A stretch of DNA of 64,000 nt from Muricea muricata (lineage: Eukaryota > Cnidaria > Anthozoa > Malacalcyonacea > Plexauridae). Made by a program: the position numbers and the translations under genes. Shown here in pieces: positions 55,476-64,000 of this stretch; the stretch's first letter is position 1, and each line of letters begins with the position of its first letter. The notes under the pieces are model-generated. The model ran no database searches. It worked only from the letters and a program-made list of their open reading frames with translations, and was not told where the DNA came from. The DNA is taken from NCBI GenBank assembly GCA_963855995.1, contig OY979718.1, positions 28,739,282 through 28,803,281 of the forward strand, given 5' to 3'.

Positions 55476-55564
55476 CTTCTAAATTTAAACTTTTGTGATT
55501 AAAGGTACGGAAAAACGATCCAGCTTTTCACCGACTCTAATACAGAAAGTAAGACTTACTTAAT

Positions 55565-55932
55565 TTGGAAAATGTTCAATTAAAACTGAAAGAAAGTGCA
55601 ATTTTAGCGTCAGAAAGGTACAGAGAAAACTTCTTAGAGGGCAACTTTGGTAAATACCGAACAATGACATCTGGGAAAAAAGGACAAAACACTGAGGTTG
55701 AATCAAATGGTATTAAAATTGAATCAACTGACAGTATTAAATTGTTTGGAGTATATATTGACAATAGACTGAAGTTCAATGAACATGTTAGTAATCTAAA
55801 TTTTAGAGTATGTATTTGGCATATGTGGGAGTAACATATTTGTAAATAGTTAAATAGTGTCCCCAATTAGCAGACTTATATCGGCTATGTATTCCTGACA
55901 CTGAAATAAAGTTTATGTATGTATGTATGTTT
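55565..55932 (+). pseudogene. LINE 3' fragment with (TATG)n tail
   Basis: An 89-codon frame ends with 'DSIKLFGVYIDNRLKFNEHV', the RT thumb motif of CR1/L2-like LINEs ('..iKlLGv.id..L.f..Hi'), then cuts to the 3' UTR 'CTGACACTGAAATAAAG' and a TATG repeat (55913-55932). Plus strand, internally deleted, inside a C2CD5 intron. Confidence 0.7.
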
Positions 55933-57671
55933 ATGTACTATTGATTTAAAATTGTACTGTACCAGGTACACTTTTCTTTTCTTTGTGCTTGCCAAGCGAA
56001 ATTTCTACAGGCAAATAATTACCAGCATCTCGTTGCTTAAGTCCAATTACGTACGCACTGACAGCGACCTAAATGGTTTTATAAATAAACTATATAAACC
56101 AAGTGCTCTAGGTGGAACGCCTTGTAAATCAACGGCTCGAAAATGCAATCTTGACTCTTGTGGAAAATATAATTTTAACGGAAAGATCCCCAAGACAGTT
56201 TAGGGGCAAAACATATTTTTTATTTCAAATTTCTAGGGGTCACGATACAGTCCTCTCTGCATGCAGGCTCACAGGATAATTACTCCTGGAAACCGTTGCA
56301 CAACACTTTTGATATGTTAGTGCATCTTATATTTCTTATCGATTTTTTAAGACCACATTTGTCTGTAACTTTCTACAATGTATTTTATTTCAGACAAACA
56401 TGCAAAGTCGCTTAGTTCAATATTGATAAAACCACGCATGATAGAAGCATGCATGACCATTATAATGAAACAGCAACAGCTAAATAATTTATACGACTTG
56501 CTAAAATTGAGCACAAAATTTGCCAGCCTACGAGAATGAATGAGTTTGATTCTTCTGTCACACACGTGATATGACAGTTCCAACAGTTTTCGTTTCAATA
56601 GTTTTCATTGTTTTTGTGAAACCAAAATAATAGCACTTGTGTGAGAGGAGAGTCACCCATGAGCTTGAAACTTGTTATACAAGCAAACCATCATAAACAC
56701 AACTTAATGTTTACGACTGGCCAAATTAGCTATAAAATTTCTTGCTTCAAAAAAAACCAATATGGGAAAAGCTCAGACATGCATAATGCGACCAACTTGG
56801 TGACATCGAATTAATTTTGTTTGATTTTAATATAAATTTGACCTATATACACAGGAATCACTATATCTATCATAATGCATTAATGACATGGTAGGATGAC
56901 AAAGGTGCAAGGCAATTGTCAGTCAAGTCGACAGACACACAGAGATTTTGGTGGTATGGGATAGAGATAAAGTACTCAGTTCACCACGTAATTTGGTAAG
57001 TGAGATACTTGAGATACACAATTCACGATCATATCCAGATGTAATCCTGTTTGTAAATTGTATAGTTATATTATAAATTAATGTATCATTAAGTGTTTTG
57101 TTTTCATTAGGGGACACTTTCCTATTACTACCTGAACACTGTCTGCCATTGGGATCTCCAAATCAAAACGAATGTTTGAAATTGAACAAGGTGACAATCG
57201 ACGAACTTTAAACCAAAAGCCCTACAAAGAGAGAGGTCTTTACACACTTGTACAGCATTGGATCTTAAAGCGGTGTTTTGGACGAACCAATATTGTTTGA
57301 AATCAAGAATGGCAGTTGAGAACGGCTGCCCCTATTATGAATTTTGTTTATCTATAGTTTAGGCTAATTATTGCAGTAATAGCAATGGAAACATGACATT
57401 GTACGAAATTTTCGCTTAATAATGTCTAAAATTCTAGTAATATTTTAAACGACATAAATGCAATTTTTGCAAACCCACAACTTCAATTGTACAAAACGTA
57501 CCGACTTTAAACTGTGCGGGCAGCACAGGAAAAATTAAAGCTTCGATGATTAATTTTGTTTGTATTGTATAAAATGACGAAACCAGGATTGAGGGAATTT
57601 AAGTGCAAAATGTCTTAGTTCGAAAGTATCTGTTAGCAATATGATAAATAATGGTAATTGCACTGAGTGGA
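55933..57671. other. C2CD5 intron sequence; no feature recognised
   Basis: AT-rich. At least one C2CD5 exon (family '..LYFKLR..PC.LC...F.v.LPE..') should lie between 58653 and 54977, but I could not locate it. No repeat recognised. Confidence 0.4.
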
Positions 57672-57776
57672 GTGCAATTTTGGTCAGAAATCAAACGCGT
57701 GATTACAAAATCGCGCTCCCGCTTCGCGGTCGTGCGATTTTGTAATCACGCGTTTGATTTCTGACCAAAATTGCAC
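57672..57776. mobile_element. Palindromic MITE with 45-bp near-perfect arms
   Basis: Arms GTGCAATTTTGGTCAGAAAT... with one mismatch in 45 bp, around the GC-rich hinge 'TCCCGCTTCGCGGTC'. The flanks repeat the word: 'GAGTGGAGTGCAATTT' before and 'CGAAGTGCAATTTCC' after, as if the terminal word was duplicated. Confidence 0.88.
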
Positions 57777-58652
57777 GACACGAAGTGCAATTTCCACTTT
57801 ATTACATTCATTTTGAAATCTAAAACAAGACACACCTCCCGCCTTCCTTCCGGTTCTTCTTCGGCGCGGTAGCATAGCAACAAGCGAACAAAATCGAAGG
57901 ACATATTTGTACAGGTATTTAACAAATGGAGAAGGTAATGAACTTGTTTGTGCATAAAATCTTGGCCAAAGGAATAGCAAGGTTAGTTTAAACATTCTAT
58001 CAGCTTTATTCGCGATTTAACAGGATTCAACAACGGATTTTTGAGCTAAAACATATTAAATTTATCTGGACTTACTTGTCGCTGCCATATTGCATTTCGA
58101 GCTTGTACTAGTTATTCAATGTTATTCACAAAGGTTTTATTTCTGTAATGTGTAGCATCGTTTGATTTGTTTGGCAACTTAGCTAGTGTTTTATCTGTTT
58201 TTCAGTGCTTGTGTACTAGCCTTTGACTGCCTGAGAAAATAGTATAGGTGATATGAGATTTGTTTATTTTGCTCTTTTGTCACCGTGATCAGATGTTTTT
58301 AAAATTTATTTGGTAAATTGAATGCATGCAGTTTGATTTGTTTTGTTGGCTAGAATCGGCAGCCATATATGCAATTGGGACCAAAAAAAATGCTATTAAT
58401 GAGCAGTTCTTTAATGCACCCAAAATGATGCGATTTGGGGATTAATCGCACTATTTTTGACCAATCAGAATGCTGGAAATACCATTGATTTCAAAATGAA
58501 TGTAATAAACAGTTTAATGAGTTTAAAAAGTTTTAGCAATTTTCTTGTTCAGTCTGCATGCACAGTGAAATATCGGGCTGAGGTTTTAAGTACAGACCTA
58601 ACGTTCCGTCAATAGTTTCTTAATTGTATCTTATATCTCTTCAAGGCATCAC
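57777..58652. other. C2CD5 intron sequence; no feature recognised
   Basis: No coding or repeat feature seen. Minus frames at 57684-57995 run through the palindrome and are not gene-like. Confidence 0.4.
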
Positions 58653-58742
58653 CTTAACAATACTGTCAAAGAGCTTTGAGACCAATTTAGTTTGATCGCT
58701 ATTTTCATAACACACAGAAATTCTCTTGACTGCAGTTATCAT
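58653..58742 (-). CDS. C2CD5: C2CD5 exon, 'MITAVKRISV'
   Basis: Acceptor TTTTTTTCAG, donor GTGATG (GT at 58651-58652). 30 codons, phase 0 both sides: 'MITAVKRISVCYENSDQTKL' then 'VSKLFDSIVK'. Vertebrate C2CD5 has 'MFTSVRVIRLSS', then a variable stretch and 'L.ENLLKSLYFKLR' at this place. It follows the 59439-59500 exon in phase. Confidence 0.9.
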
Positions 58743-59438
58743 CTGAAAAAAAGTTTTGAGAACACAAAGCTTAAAAAACAATGTTTTACGAAAGTCTGCT
58801 TCGAATTGAATTTGTGTGTAGTTCACAATAACGTGGCATATAAGCACTTAGAAATAAGCTTTCTTCCGATTTTCATGCCATATCCTCGAAAGTTAACATA
58901 TCACTTTGAATGAAAGGCAATCTAGTTTGTATGATTGATGGATAATTAAGATTCTATATATGGATGTGACAATTGCAAGGAATTCAAAGTAATTGTTTGA
59001 AAATAGCATTCTACATAATCTCTGCAGAGCTATGCAAGAAAAATTCGTTTTCGTTTTTGTTCGATAAAGAAAGATTTATGAAAGAAATACTTGAAATAGC
59101 CTGGAAGTATCTCTCCTTCCAATCTCTCATGCGTGTTTCTACACATGAACAAGTTTCAAGTTTAATTTGTTCCAGTCTGAGGACTAAATACTAAAGCAAA
59201 TTACAAAAGAATGCCTGGATTACGAGCCAGTATGAATATTATATTTGAAATGACACCTCAAAACTGCATCAGACTTGCCCAGCTTTTGACTTAATCATGC
59301 AGCTTCGATCCAGTTCGACGAGTACGAAAATATCCTAACTATTCTTCCAATGGATCAACATATAACTTCCCAGAAAAAAAGTAACAACTGCGTTGCATTT
59401 ACTGCGTTGAATATCGTTTACAGCGTTTTTACAGTTAC

Positions 59439-59500
59439 CTGCATTCTCTGTTCGGTTTTAGATACTCCGGGAACGACCTCGGTGGTACCACAATAAAAAC
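59439..59500 (-). CDS. C2CD5: C2CD5 exon, 'FYCGTTEVVPG'
   Basis: Acceptor ATTCTAG, donor GTAACT (GT at 59437-59438). 62 bp, phase 1 in, phase 0 out. Joined to the previous exon it reads '..PEGFYCGTTEVVPGVSKT', matching vertebrate '..PSGFYSCNTEIMPGINN'. Confidence 0.92.
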
Positions 59501-59627
59501 CTAGAATTACAAAAAGACGTGGCACTAAAAGTTTTAAAAAATTTACCATGCAGCTCCTCTCACATCGACACTTTTACAGCTTTATCACATTTTTCGTCTG
59601 CCTTGTCCACATTGAGGCAGAAAATAC

Positions 59628-59688
59628 CTTCTGGGGTAGGTGCATCAAAAAGGTACGTTATAACATCCTCATCTTGTGCGTCATCAAT
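59628..59688 (-). CDS. C2CD5: C2CD5 exon, 'IDDAQDEDV'
   Basis: Acceptor TTTTTTTTCAG, donor GTATTT (GT at 59626-59627). 61 bp, phase 0 in, phase 1 out: 'IDDAQDEDVITYLFDAPTPE'. Vertebrate proteins have 'IDDTDAMEDVHSLLTDVPPP' after 'AFVLE', which is how the previous exon ends. Confidence 0.93.
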
Positions 59689-60162
59689 CTGAAAAAAAAG
59701 CCGAACACTACGTAACTTGAGGAAAGCATAAATCACCTTTCCAACGTAGTTTTAGTTGCCTAAGTTTTAAAAACAAAAAGAAATGTGTAGAAATACGGAC
59801 ACTAAAACAGTTTGCTATAGTTAATAAAGGGTTGCTTATAGCTTTAAACATTGTACCCCAGTTATATAATCGTTCATTAGGTTATTCAAAAAGTTAAGCC
59901 TTAATTTCAATGGCACACATTTTGCACATTTTGGTATACTGCTTGTTTTACGTGTTGCAAAGTTAGTTACGTAGTTTTACAATGAAACAATATAGCAAGT
60001 AATTATTAGATTGGTTTTCTGACCGGAGGGCATTTTGGAACGAACTTTGAAACCGCTTTGGCAGCGTCACTTTGTGCCAACAGTTGTCGTATCCATGTGC
60101 GGCTGAAGGCACTAAACGACAAATTAAAACATCTAAACTGTATAACAAAACAATTATTTTAC

Positions 60163-60276
60163 CTCGAGTACAAAAGCTTCTCTATTACCAAATGAAGGAT
60201 CGAGCATGGCCTTTTCTTCAAGACTGTCACTTGACGCGCTTTCTGATTGATGGAGAATATTTGGTGATGACGTATC
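60163..60276 (-). CDS. C2CD5: C2CD5 exon, serine-rich linker ending 'AFVLE'
   Basis: Acceptor TTTGTTATAG, donor GTAAAA (GT at 60161-60162). 38 codons, phase 0 both ends. 'ILHQSESASSSDSLEEKAML' corresponds to the vertebrate 'LLRSQSESSDEVTELDLS' phospho-serine linker, and it ends 'GNREAFVLE' (vertebrate 'GKKDAFVLE'). Confidence 0.93.
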
Positions 60277-60495
60277 CTATAACAAATAAATAACACGAAC
60301 CCAATTACGATATTCATTGAAAAGAGTTTTAAAAATTGTCAATGAAGCAGCCATCTTAGGGTACTTCTCAGTATCAGTGACTTGAACGCAAAATTTATAG
60401 CGAGCTTCGTCGCAAGTTAGGTTAATTAAGCCTACAAACGATACTTCGTTCAGGTAAGTCAATCAAAAGTAGGCCAAAACACATAGTACACATAC

Positions 60496-60597
60496 ACTTA
60501 TCTCTTCGATTCCAGAGGATAATCTACTTTTAGCACTGAATTCCAAAATCTTTTTTTGAATGTTCCTTAATCGTTTTTCTTCATCTGTTGTCGACAT
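60496..60597 (-). CDS. C2CD5: C2CD5 exon, 'IQKKI' linker helix
   Basis: Acceptor CTTTTAG directly before ATG; donor GTATGT (GT at 60494-60495). 34 codons, phase 0: 'MSTTDEEKRLRNIQKKILEF' and onward. Corresponds to vertebrate '..SYEQHISHMQKKINDTIAK'. The ATG is internal, not a start: the upstream exon joins in frame. Confidence 0.88.
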
Positions 60598-60934
60598 CTA
60601 AAAGAAGCCTTATTAAAATCATCATTGAGATTATGTGTGGTAATACTCAATCATAGGTGCACTCTTGCACTAATAAACTTAGAGGATAAATCGATGTAAC
60701 ATCACGGCCTTATAGGCTTTACCGATTATTATCTTATCCCATTTACATCAAGCGTGATCGTATTTTTGACAAAAAATAGCCTGATAGCTAACTGCAGAAA
60801 AATATCAGAAAATACTGAGCCTGTAGCATGGGGCTTTGCAAAAAGCTCGAGGTTAATATTATTATATTTCTCTTTATTTCAAAAACAGTTAGTATTACGA
60901 TTTTAGAAATGTACGCCATTAAAACTGCACCTAC

Positions 60935-60997
60935 CTTGCCAACAACACGAAGTAATGGAGCCGGAGGCAAACACGAGAGATAAACAGCTGTTGCAGT
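60935..60997 (-). CDS. C2CD5: C2CD5 exon, 'TATAVYLSCLPP'
   Basis: Acceptor TAATTTCAG, donor GTAGGT (GT at 60933-60934). 21 codons, phase 0: 'TATAVYLSCLPPAPLLRVVG' then K. Vertebrate proteins read 'SATGVYLAALPTPGGIQIAGK' at this position, ending at the same place. It encodes the last strands of the middle YbjQ-like module. Confidence 0.94.
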
Positions 60998-61570
60998 CTG
61001 AAATTAAGGGTTAAAGGAAATTCAACCTGTGTGACAATGCACTGCTTACTAGATATGCAGTGAAACGTCTCGTTGTTGATTACGTGAGGAGAGAATTTAT
61101 GTCCTATATGACCGACATTTAAGACTAATGCCGGAATTGGTGTGCGCTTAGTATGTACGACCGTTCAATCCTGTACCTTTTCTTTTGTGACAGGATGTTT
61201 AAAAAAGAGCGCAGGCACGTACATATTATTTTTATTTTTTTATTTCTACAATTGGCTAAGCACATACGAAATAAGGCAAAGATTGAGAGGTGGAAAAATA
61301 AAAAGGCAGAAGCTGCATGGCCACAGAAAATAACAGGCTTTGCCAAATTAGCAAAACAAAAATTCACAATAACGGCGCTGTTAGACCATCCAACTTTTCT
61401 CTTCACCCGCGCGATGCACTACAGAACACTGGCTAAAAGTGCATGCATCCTAAGTAACCCAGCAACCTTTGTCTGCTTATGTTTCTAAATTAATCCAGCC
61501 ACCGCTTTCCTTACGTTGTTAAACGATTGGCGAAATTAGGTAGCTAAAAAGTATTTGCTCAAGTATTTAC

Positions 61571-61645
61571 CGCAAGAGCAATCATCATTGCTTCACCAAC
61601 TGAGACTTGAATTTGAAGACCAAATAAAGCATTCATTCCTCTTAG
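61571..61645 (-). CDS. C2CD5: C2CD5 exon, 'GMNALFGLQIQVSVGE'
   Basis: Acceptor TCTTTATAG, donor GTAAAT (GT at 61569-61570). 25 codons, phase 0: 'LRGMNALFGLQIQVSVGEAM'. Vertebrate C2CD5 has 'LKGMNALFGLRIQITVGENM', so this is the most diagnostic exon in the set. It gives the core of the middle YbjQ-like module. Confidence 0.97.
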
Positions 61646-61816
61646 CTATAAAGATAATAACATAGCGTATTCATCAGTGGAAAAGGCGCGAGAAAACATT
61701 TTATCATGTCTATCAACAAATTTCAAACCGAAACTTGATACGACCATTGCTCAGCAATTCACGGCGAATTTCAGAATTGTCACGGCCCGTTGAAATAACA
61801 TGAATTTATAGCAGAC

Positions 61817-61870
61817 CTTCAGTTTATTTGTTAGCTGACGGTGCAGTTCATACTCCATAAATGGGAGAAT
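61817..61870 (-). CDS. C2CD5: C2CD5 exon, 'LPFMEYELHRQL'
   Basis: Acceptor TTCATCTTTAG, donor GTCTGC (GT at 61815-61816). 18 codons, phase 0: 'ILPFMEYELHRQLTNKLK'. Vertebrate: 'LLPFMEYEVHTQLMNKLK'. Confidence 0.96.
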
Positions 61871-62217
61871 CTAAAGATGAAACAGTAATCACAAATAATA
61901 ATAGTTAATATAAGGAAGCATCTTTACAATTAGCTTGTTTACGATTTTAAGAGATAAAATCACTGTTATTCAATTTTTCGTTTCACAACACTTTTGGAAA
62001 CGGCCACGACCTTTTAAGCAATGGCCACAACTACACCATATAGCGGCATCATATACGCAAAGGTGCCCATTCACTTTTACATAATTTCAAAGCTATAAAT
62101 AGTCATTTCTCTTCGTGTGACAACTTCTCTTCATGTGTCAATTATAGCAAAGACATTGCGCCGCATGTATCGAGGTGTGGCCAAAATGCCATGCAGGAAA
62201 ATTTCAAGGATTCTTAC

Positions 62218-62275
62218 ATTACTGGTCAATTCTGCATTCGCTTCTCCTTTGTCTTTCCGTCTACTACGACAAACC
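62218..62275 (-). CDS. C2CD5: C2CD5 exon, 'VCRSRRKDKGEANAE' (most 5' exon visible)
   Basis: C2CD5 (CDP138) is a C2-domain protein that in mammals is phosphorylated by AKT2 and helps insulin-driven fusion of GLUT4 vesicles with the plasma membrane. The N-terminal C2 domain binds calcium and lipid; the middle and C-terminal modules are YbjQ-like folds of less clear role. This exon has acceptor CTTTCAG and donor GTAAGA (GT at 62216-62217); 58 bp, one base then 19 codons: 'VCRSRRKDKGEANAELTSN', matching vertebrate 'LCRLKKKAQAEANATAISN'. Exons for residues before this (family '..GKGCLIQAR') were not found in 62276-64000, where a MITE, a Crypton scrap and a palindrome sit. The gene runs right to left and is cut by the right window edge. 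Confidence 0.92.
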
Positions 62276-62307
62276 CTGAAAGAGGAAACGAAACGAGATA
62301 GTATAAG

Positions 62308-62520
62308 GGCCTGTTCAAACAGATGCAACATTGTTGGACCAACATCATCCAACACTTTTCAAATAGTGCTTTGTGCTATATCAATCTCAGTTATTTTAAG
62401 GTAAAAGTTCTCAACTTGCCTTGGAATGTCAAGCAATACGCTAAGGAAGCGCTTTATCAACGTGCTTCAACATTGTAGCGTGTTGTTGGTCCAACAATGT
62501 TGCATCCGTTTGAACAGGCC
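62308..62520. mobile_element. MITE with GGCCTGTTCAAAC ends (213 bp)
   Basis: Ends GGCCTGTTCAAACAGATGCA and inverse with inner 'TTGTTGGACCAACA' also mirrored. Flanks 'TATAAG' and 'TTAAGA' give no clean duplication. Lies 32 bp upstream of a C2CD5 exon, in its intron. Confidence 0.85.
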
Positions 62521-62714
62521 TTAAGACCTACAGTGTCAGCGACATGTTTTCTTTTTGGGCACCCAGCCGGTATGTATACTGTATATTAGTTCAAACTTGC
62601 CCGGATTTCTATTGTTATCAATAGGGTTTTATTTGGGTAAGATTCTAAAAGCAAGGGGAGGGATTTGATATCCCCCCGGGGAAAAGCGGGGTTGATGAAT
62701 ATAACTGAATTGAT

Positions 62715-62845
62715 TATTAATTTGTTAGGGGTTTATCTGTATACAACCCGCAGAACCCGGGTTTTATACAGATAAAACCTGCAGAACCAGGGTTTTATAT
62801 AGATAAAACCCAGCAAAAGGGATATAAAGTTTTATAAGGATAATT
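62715..62845. repeat. Tandem of short hairpin units
   Basis: Three variants of 'GGTTTTATACAGATAAAACC' (about 62721-62812), each itself an inverted repeat, separated by 'GCAGAACC'. Confidence 0.75.
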
Positions 62846-62887
62846 AAAGTCTAAAAAACACAAAAAGCAATCAAAATATCTTCTATA

Positions 62888-63290
62888 TTATGTCACACAA
62901 CAAAACAGAACAATGAATTTAGCTGAAGTAAATGTGCAGTTATTAAAATATCCCCTCTCTTGCATTTCAAGGCGTGCCCTTTTCCCATTTCGTTCCACTT
63001 CATCACATAGCATATCGTCCTTTAGAGTATTTTCCGCAATGTAACTTCGAATTCTTTTCTCCCCGCAATCAATATTTCGCGCCTTCTCGTCAATGCTGTG
63101 CGTTTCTTTGTTGACAAAAGTAACCTCACCATCTAGACACTTTGGAACAGCCACCTTCGTTTTGATATCTGGCATTTCATACCTCTGCAATGATCTCACA
63201 TCACCATGTCCAGTCCTTTCCATAATAAACCTCTCTGGTACAAATGTTAGCAAAAACGAGACATGGCCTTTTCACCAATTTTAAATATTT
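62888..63290 (-). pseudogene. Crypton-like tyrosine recombinase, C-terminal scrap
   Basis: The minus frame 63253-62888 starts '..RFIMERTGHGDVRSLQRYE', which matches the end of the Crypton/KIAA1958-type recombinase domain ('..i..rTGHrs...lr.Ye', with the tyrosine as the nucleophile). The remaining 100 residues are a polar, charged tail without recognised domain. The frame just upstream (63392-63201) overlaps in another frame and is not clearly related. The catalytic arginine and histidine region before it is missing. Confidence 0.6.
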
Positions 63291-63430
63291 TAGGTTGAAG
63301 CTTTTGCGTAGGTTCGAAGGTGCATAAAAATTTTTGGTAAACAACAATAGTTCACTTTCTGAAGATCTCATTTCCATGACACAAAGCATCATTCATTGTT
63401 TAGAAATCCTTACAAATTTGAATTAAGTCG

Positions 63431-63586
63431 GTTAATTACTTCGAACGTCGGTTTCGTAGCAATATACATCGCTCGGGAGCGTAGCCCTCAGAAAGCATCC
63501 CTCGGGCATACGGCCCTCGGGATGCTTTCTTCGGGACACCCCCTCGGGTTGTATATTGCTAAGAAACCTTGTTCTCGGTAATTAAC
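63431..63586. mobile_element. Palindromic MITE (156 bp)
   Basis: 'GGTTAATTACTTCGAACG' at the left and 'CTCGGTAATTAAC' at the right, with 'AGCAATATACA' and 'TGTATATTGCT' inside and an inner pair 'GAAAGCATCCCTCGGG'/'CCCTCGGGATGCTTTC'. The centre is GC-rich ('CTCGGGCATACGGCCCTCGG'). Confidence 0.85.
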
Positions 63587-64000
63587 TCTAACGTGACAGT
63601 GTGTCCGCCTCTGATATTCAAAGGTAAGTGGTTGAAATGTCCCGGCCACGTCATACAAAACGCAAAAATATTAAACAATACTTGAAGCAAATCGATCACG
63701 CGATGAAGAAGTCTCAGTAGGAAAGGTTTAGGCGCTTGCCCCGTTACCTTTTACCACGGCTTAAAATACTAATGACTAGCTATTGTATTTCCATGCGAAT
63801 ACTATAAACTTAAATCAAGAGCGGGATGGTTATCAATAAAATCGAAATCCGCAGTCTGAAAATCTTTCTGTTTCGATGAGTGTCATAGCCGGTCTGAAAA
63901 TTTTGTTCTGTTTCATTAGAAATTGATTGTTTCACAGTCAAAGTATTTGCGGAGCTCGACTTCCCACTACATCTCGGCGACGGAAGCAGACGGCCATGAT
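63587..64000. other. No feature recognised
   Basis: No C2CD5 exon, repeat or ORF of note was seen before the window ends. Confidence 0.4.

Noticed and set aside
60496-60597. ATG directly after the acceptor as a translation start
   Set aside because: Upstream exons join in phase and match C2CD5, so this methionine is internal.
61153-61488. 111-codon plus-strand ORF with a hydrophobic stretch and lysine-rich tail
   Set aside because: It lies in a C2CD5 intron on the opposite strand, shows no family motif, and its composition matches the flanking AT-rich DNA.

Overview
This is AT-rich animal nuclear DNA with split genes, GT-AG introns and very dense transposon litter. The mix of elements (DIRS-like and BEL/Pao retrotransposons, CR1/L2-type LINEs, DUF4371-type hAT, Crypton-like fragments, a P2X7-C-like domain in a TTAA element, many palindromic MITEs) suggests an aquatic invertebrate, most likely a cnidarian. 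That is inference; no species marker is visible.

Two host genes anchor the window. On the plus strand, exons at 7128-7403, 8584-8750, 21152-21321 and 34893-35137 join in phase and encode the C-terminal part of an SLC36-like (proton-coupled amino acid transporter, AAAP family) membrane protein, ending in a stop. Its last two introns are about 12.4 and 13.6 kb and are almost entirely mobile-element sequence. On the minus strand, at least twelve short exons between 62275 and 53778 encode the middle and C-terminal parts of a C2CD5 (CDP138) orthologue. The N-terminal C2 domain would lie beyond the right edge. The exon after 53778, and one or more between 58653 and 54977, were not found. Almost none of these exons is long enough to show up as an ORF; they were found by reading splice sites and family similarity.

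Layout: 1-1860 hAT transposase relic; 2079-2280 hAT MITE; 2827-6769 decayed DIRS-like element (minus); 7128-35137 SLC36-like gene, whose introns hold a Crypton scrap, a SINE, a 1.8-kb inverted-repeat element (10213-12041), a 2.4-kb inverted duplication interrupted by a mariner MITE (12281-14720), palindromic MITEs, a LINE scrap, a BEL/Pao element with LTRs (16670-20623), two TTAA-flanked DNA elements (23636-24854 and 32294-34793), a nearly full-length two-ORF LINE (25275-28993), a deleted LINE (29047-30680) and a Tc1 scrap; 36716-42145 a large inverted duplication carrying two copies of a zinc-ribbon first exon; 42293-46493 two more hAT MITEs, a BEL gag relic and a telomere-like MITE; 47027-49760 a second LINE; 50490-50806 an inverted pair of tRNA-like sequences; 51438-53643 a foldback element with three nested insertions; 53778-62275 C2CD5; 62308-63586 MITE, Crypton C-terminal scrap and a palindrome.

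No operon, CRISPR array, rRNA gene or bacterial-type system is present. The most informative material is the pair of undersized-exon host genes, several insertions whose pre-insertion site is preserved in a sister repeat arm, and a few structured repeat families.
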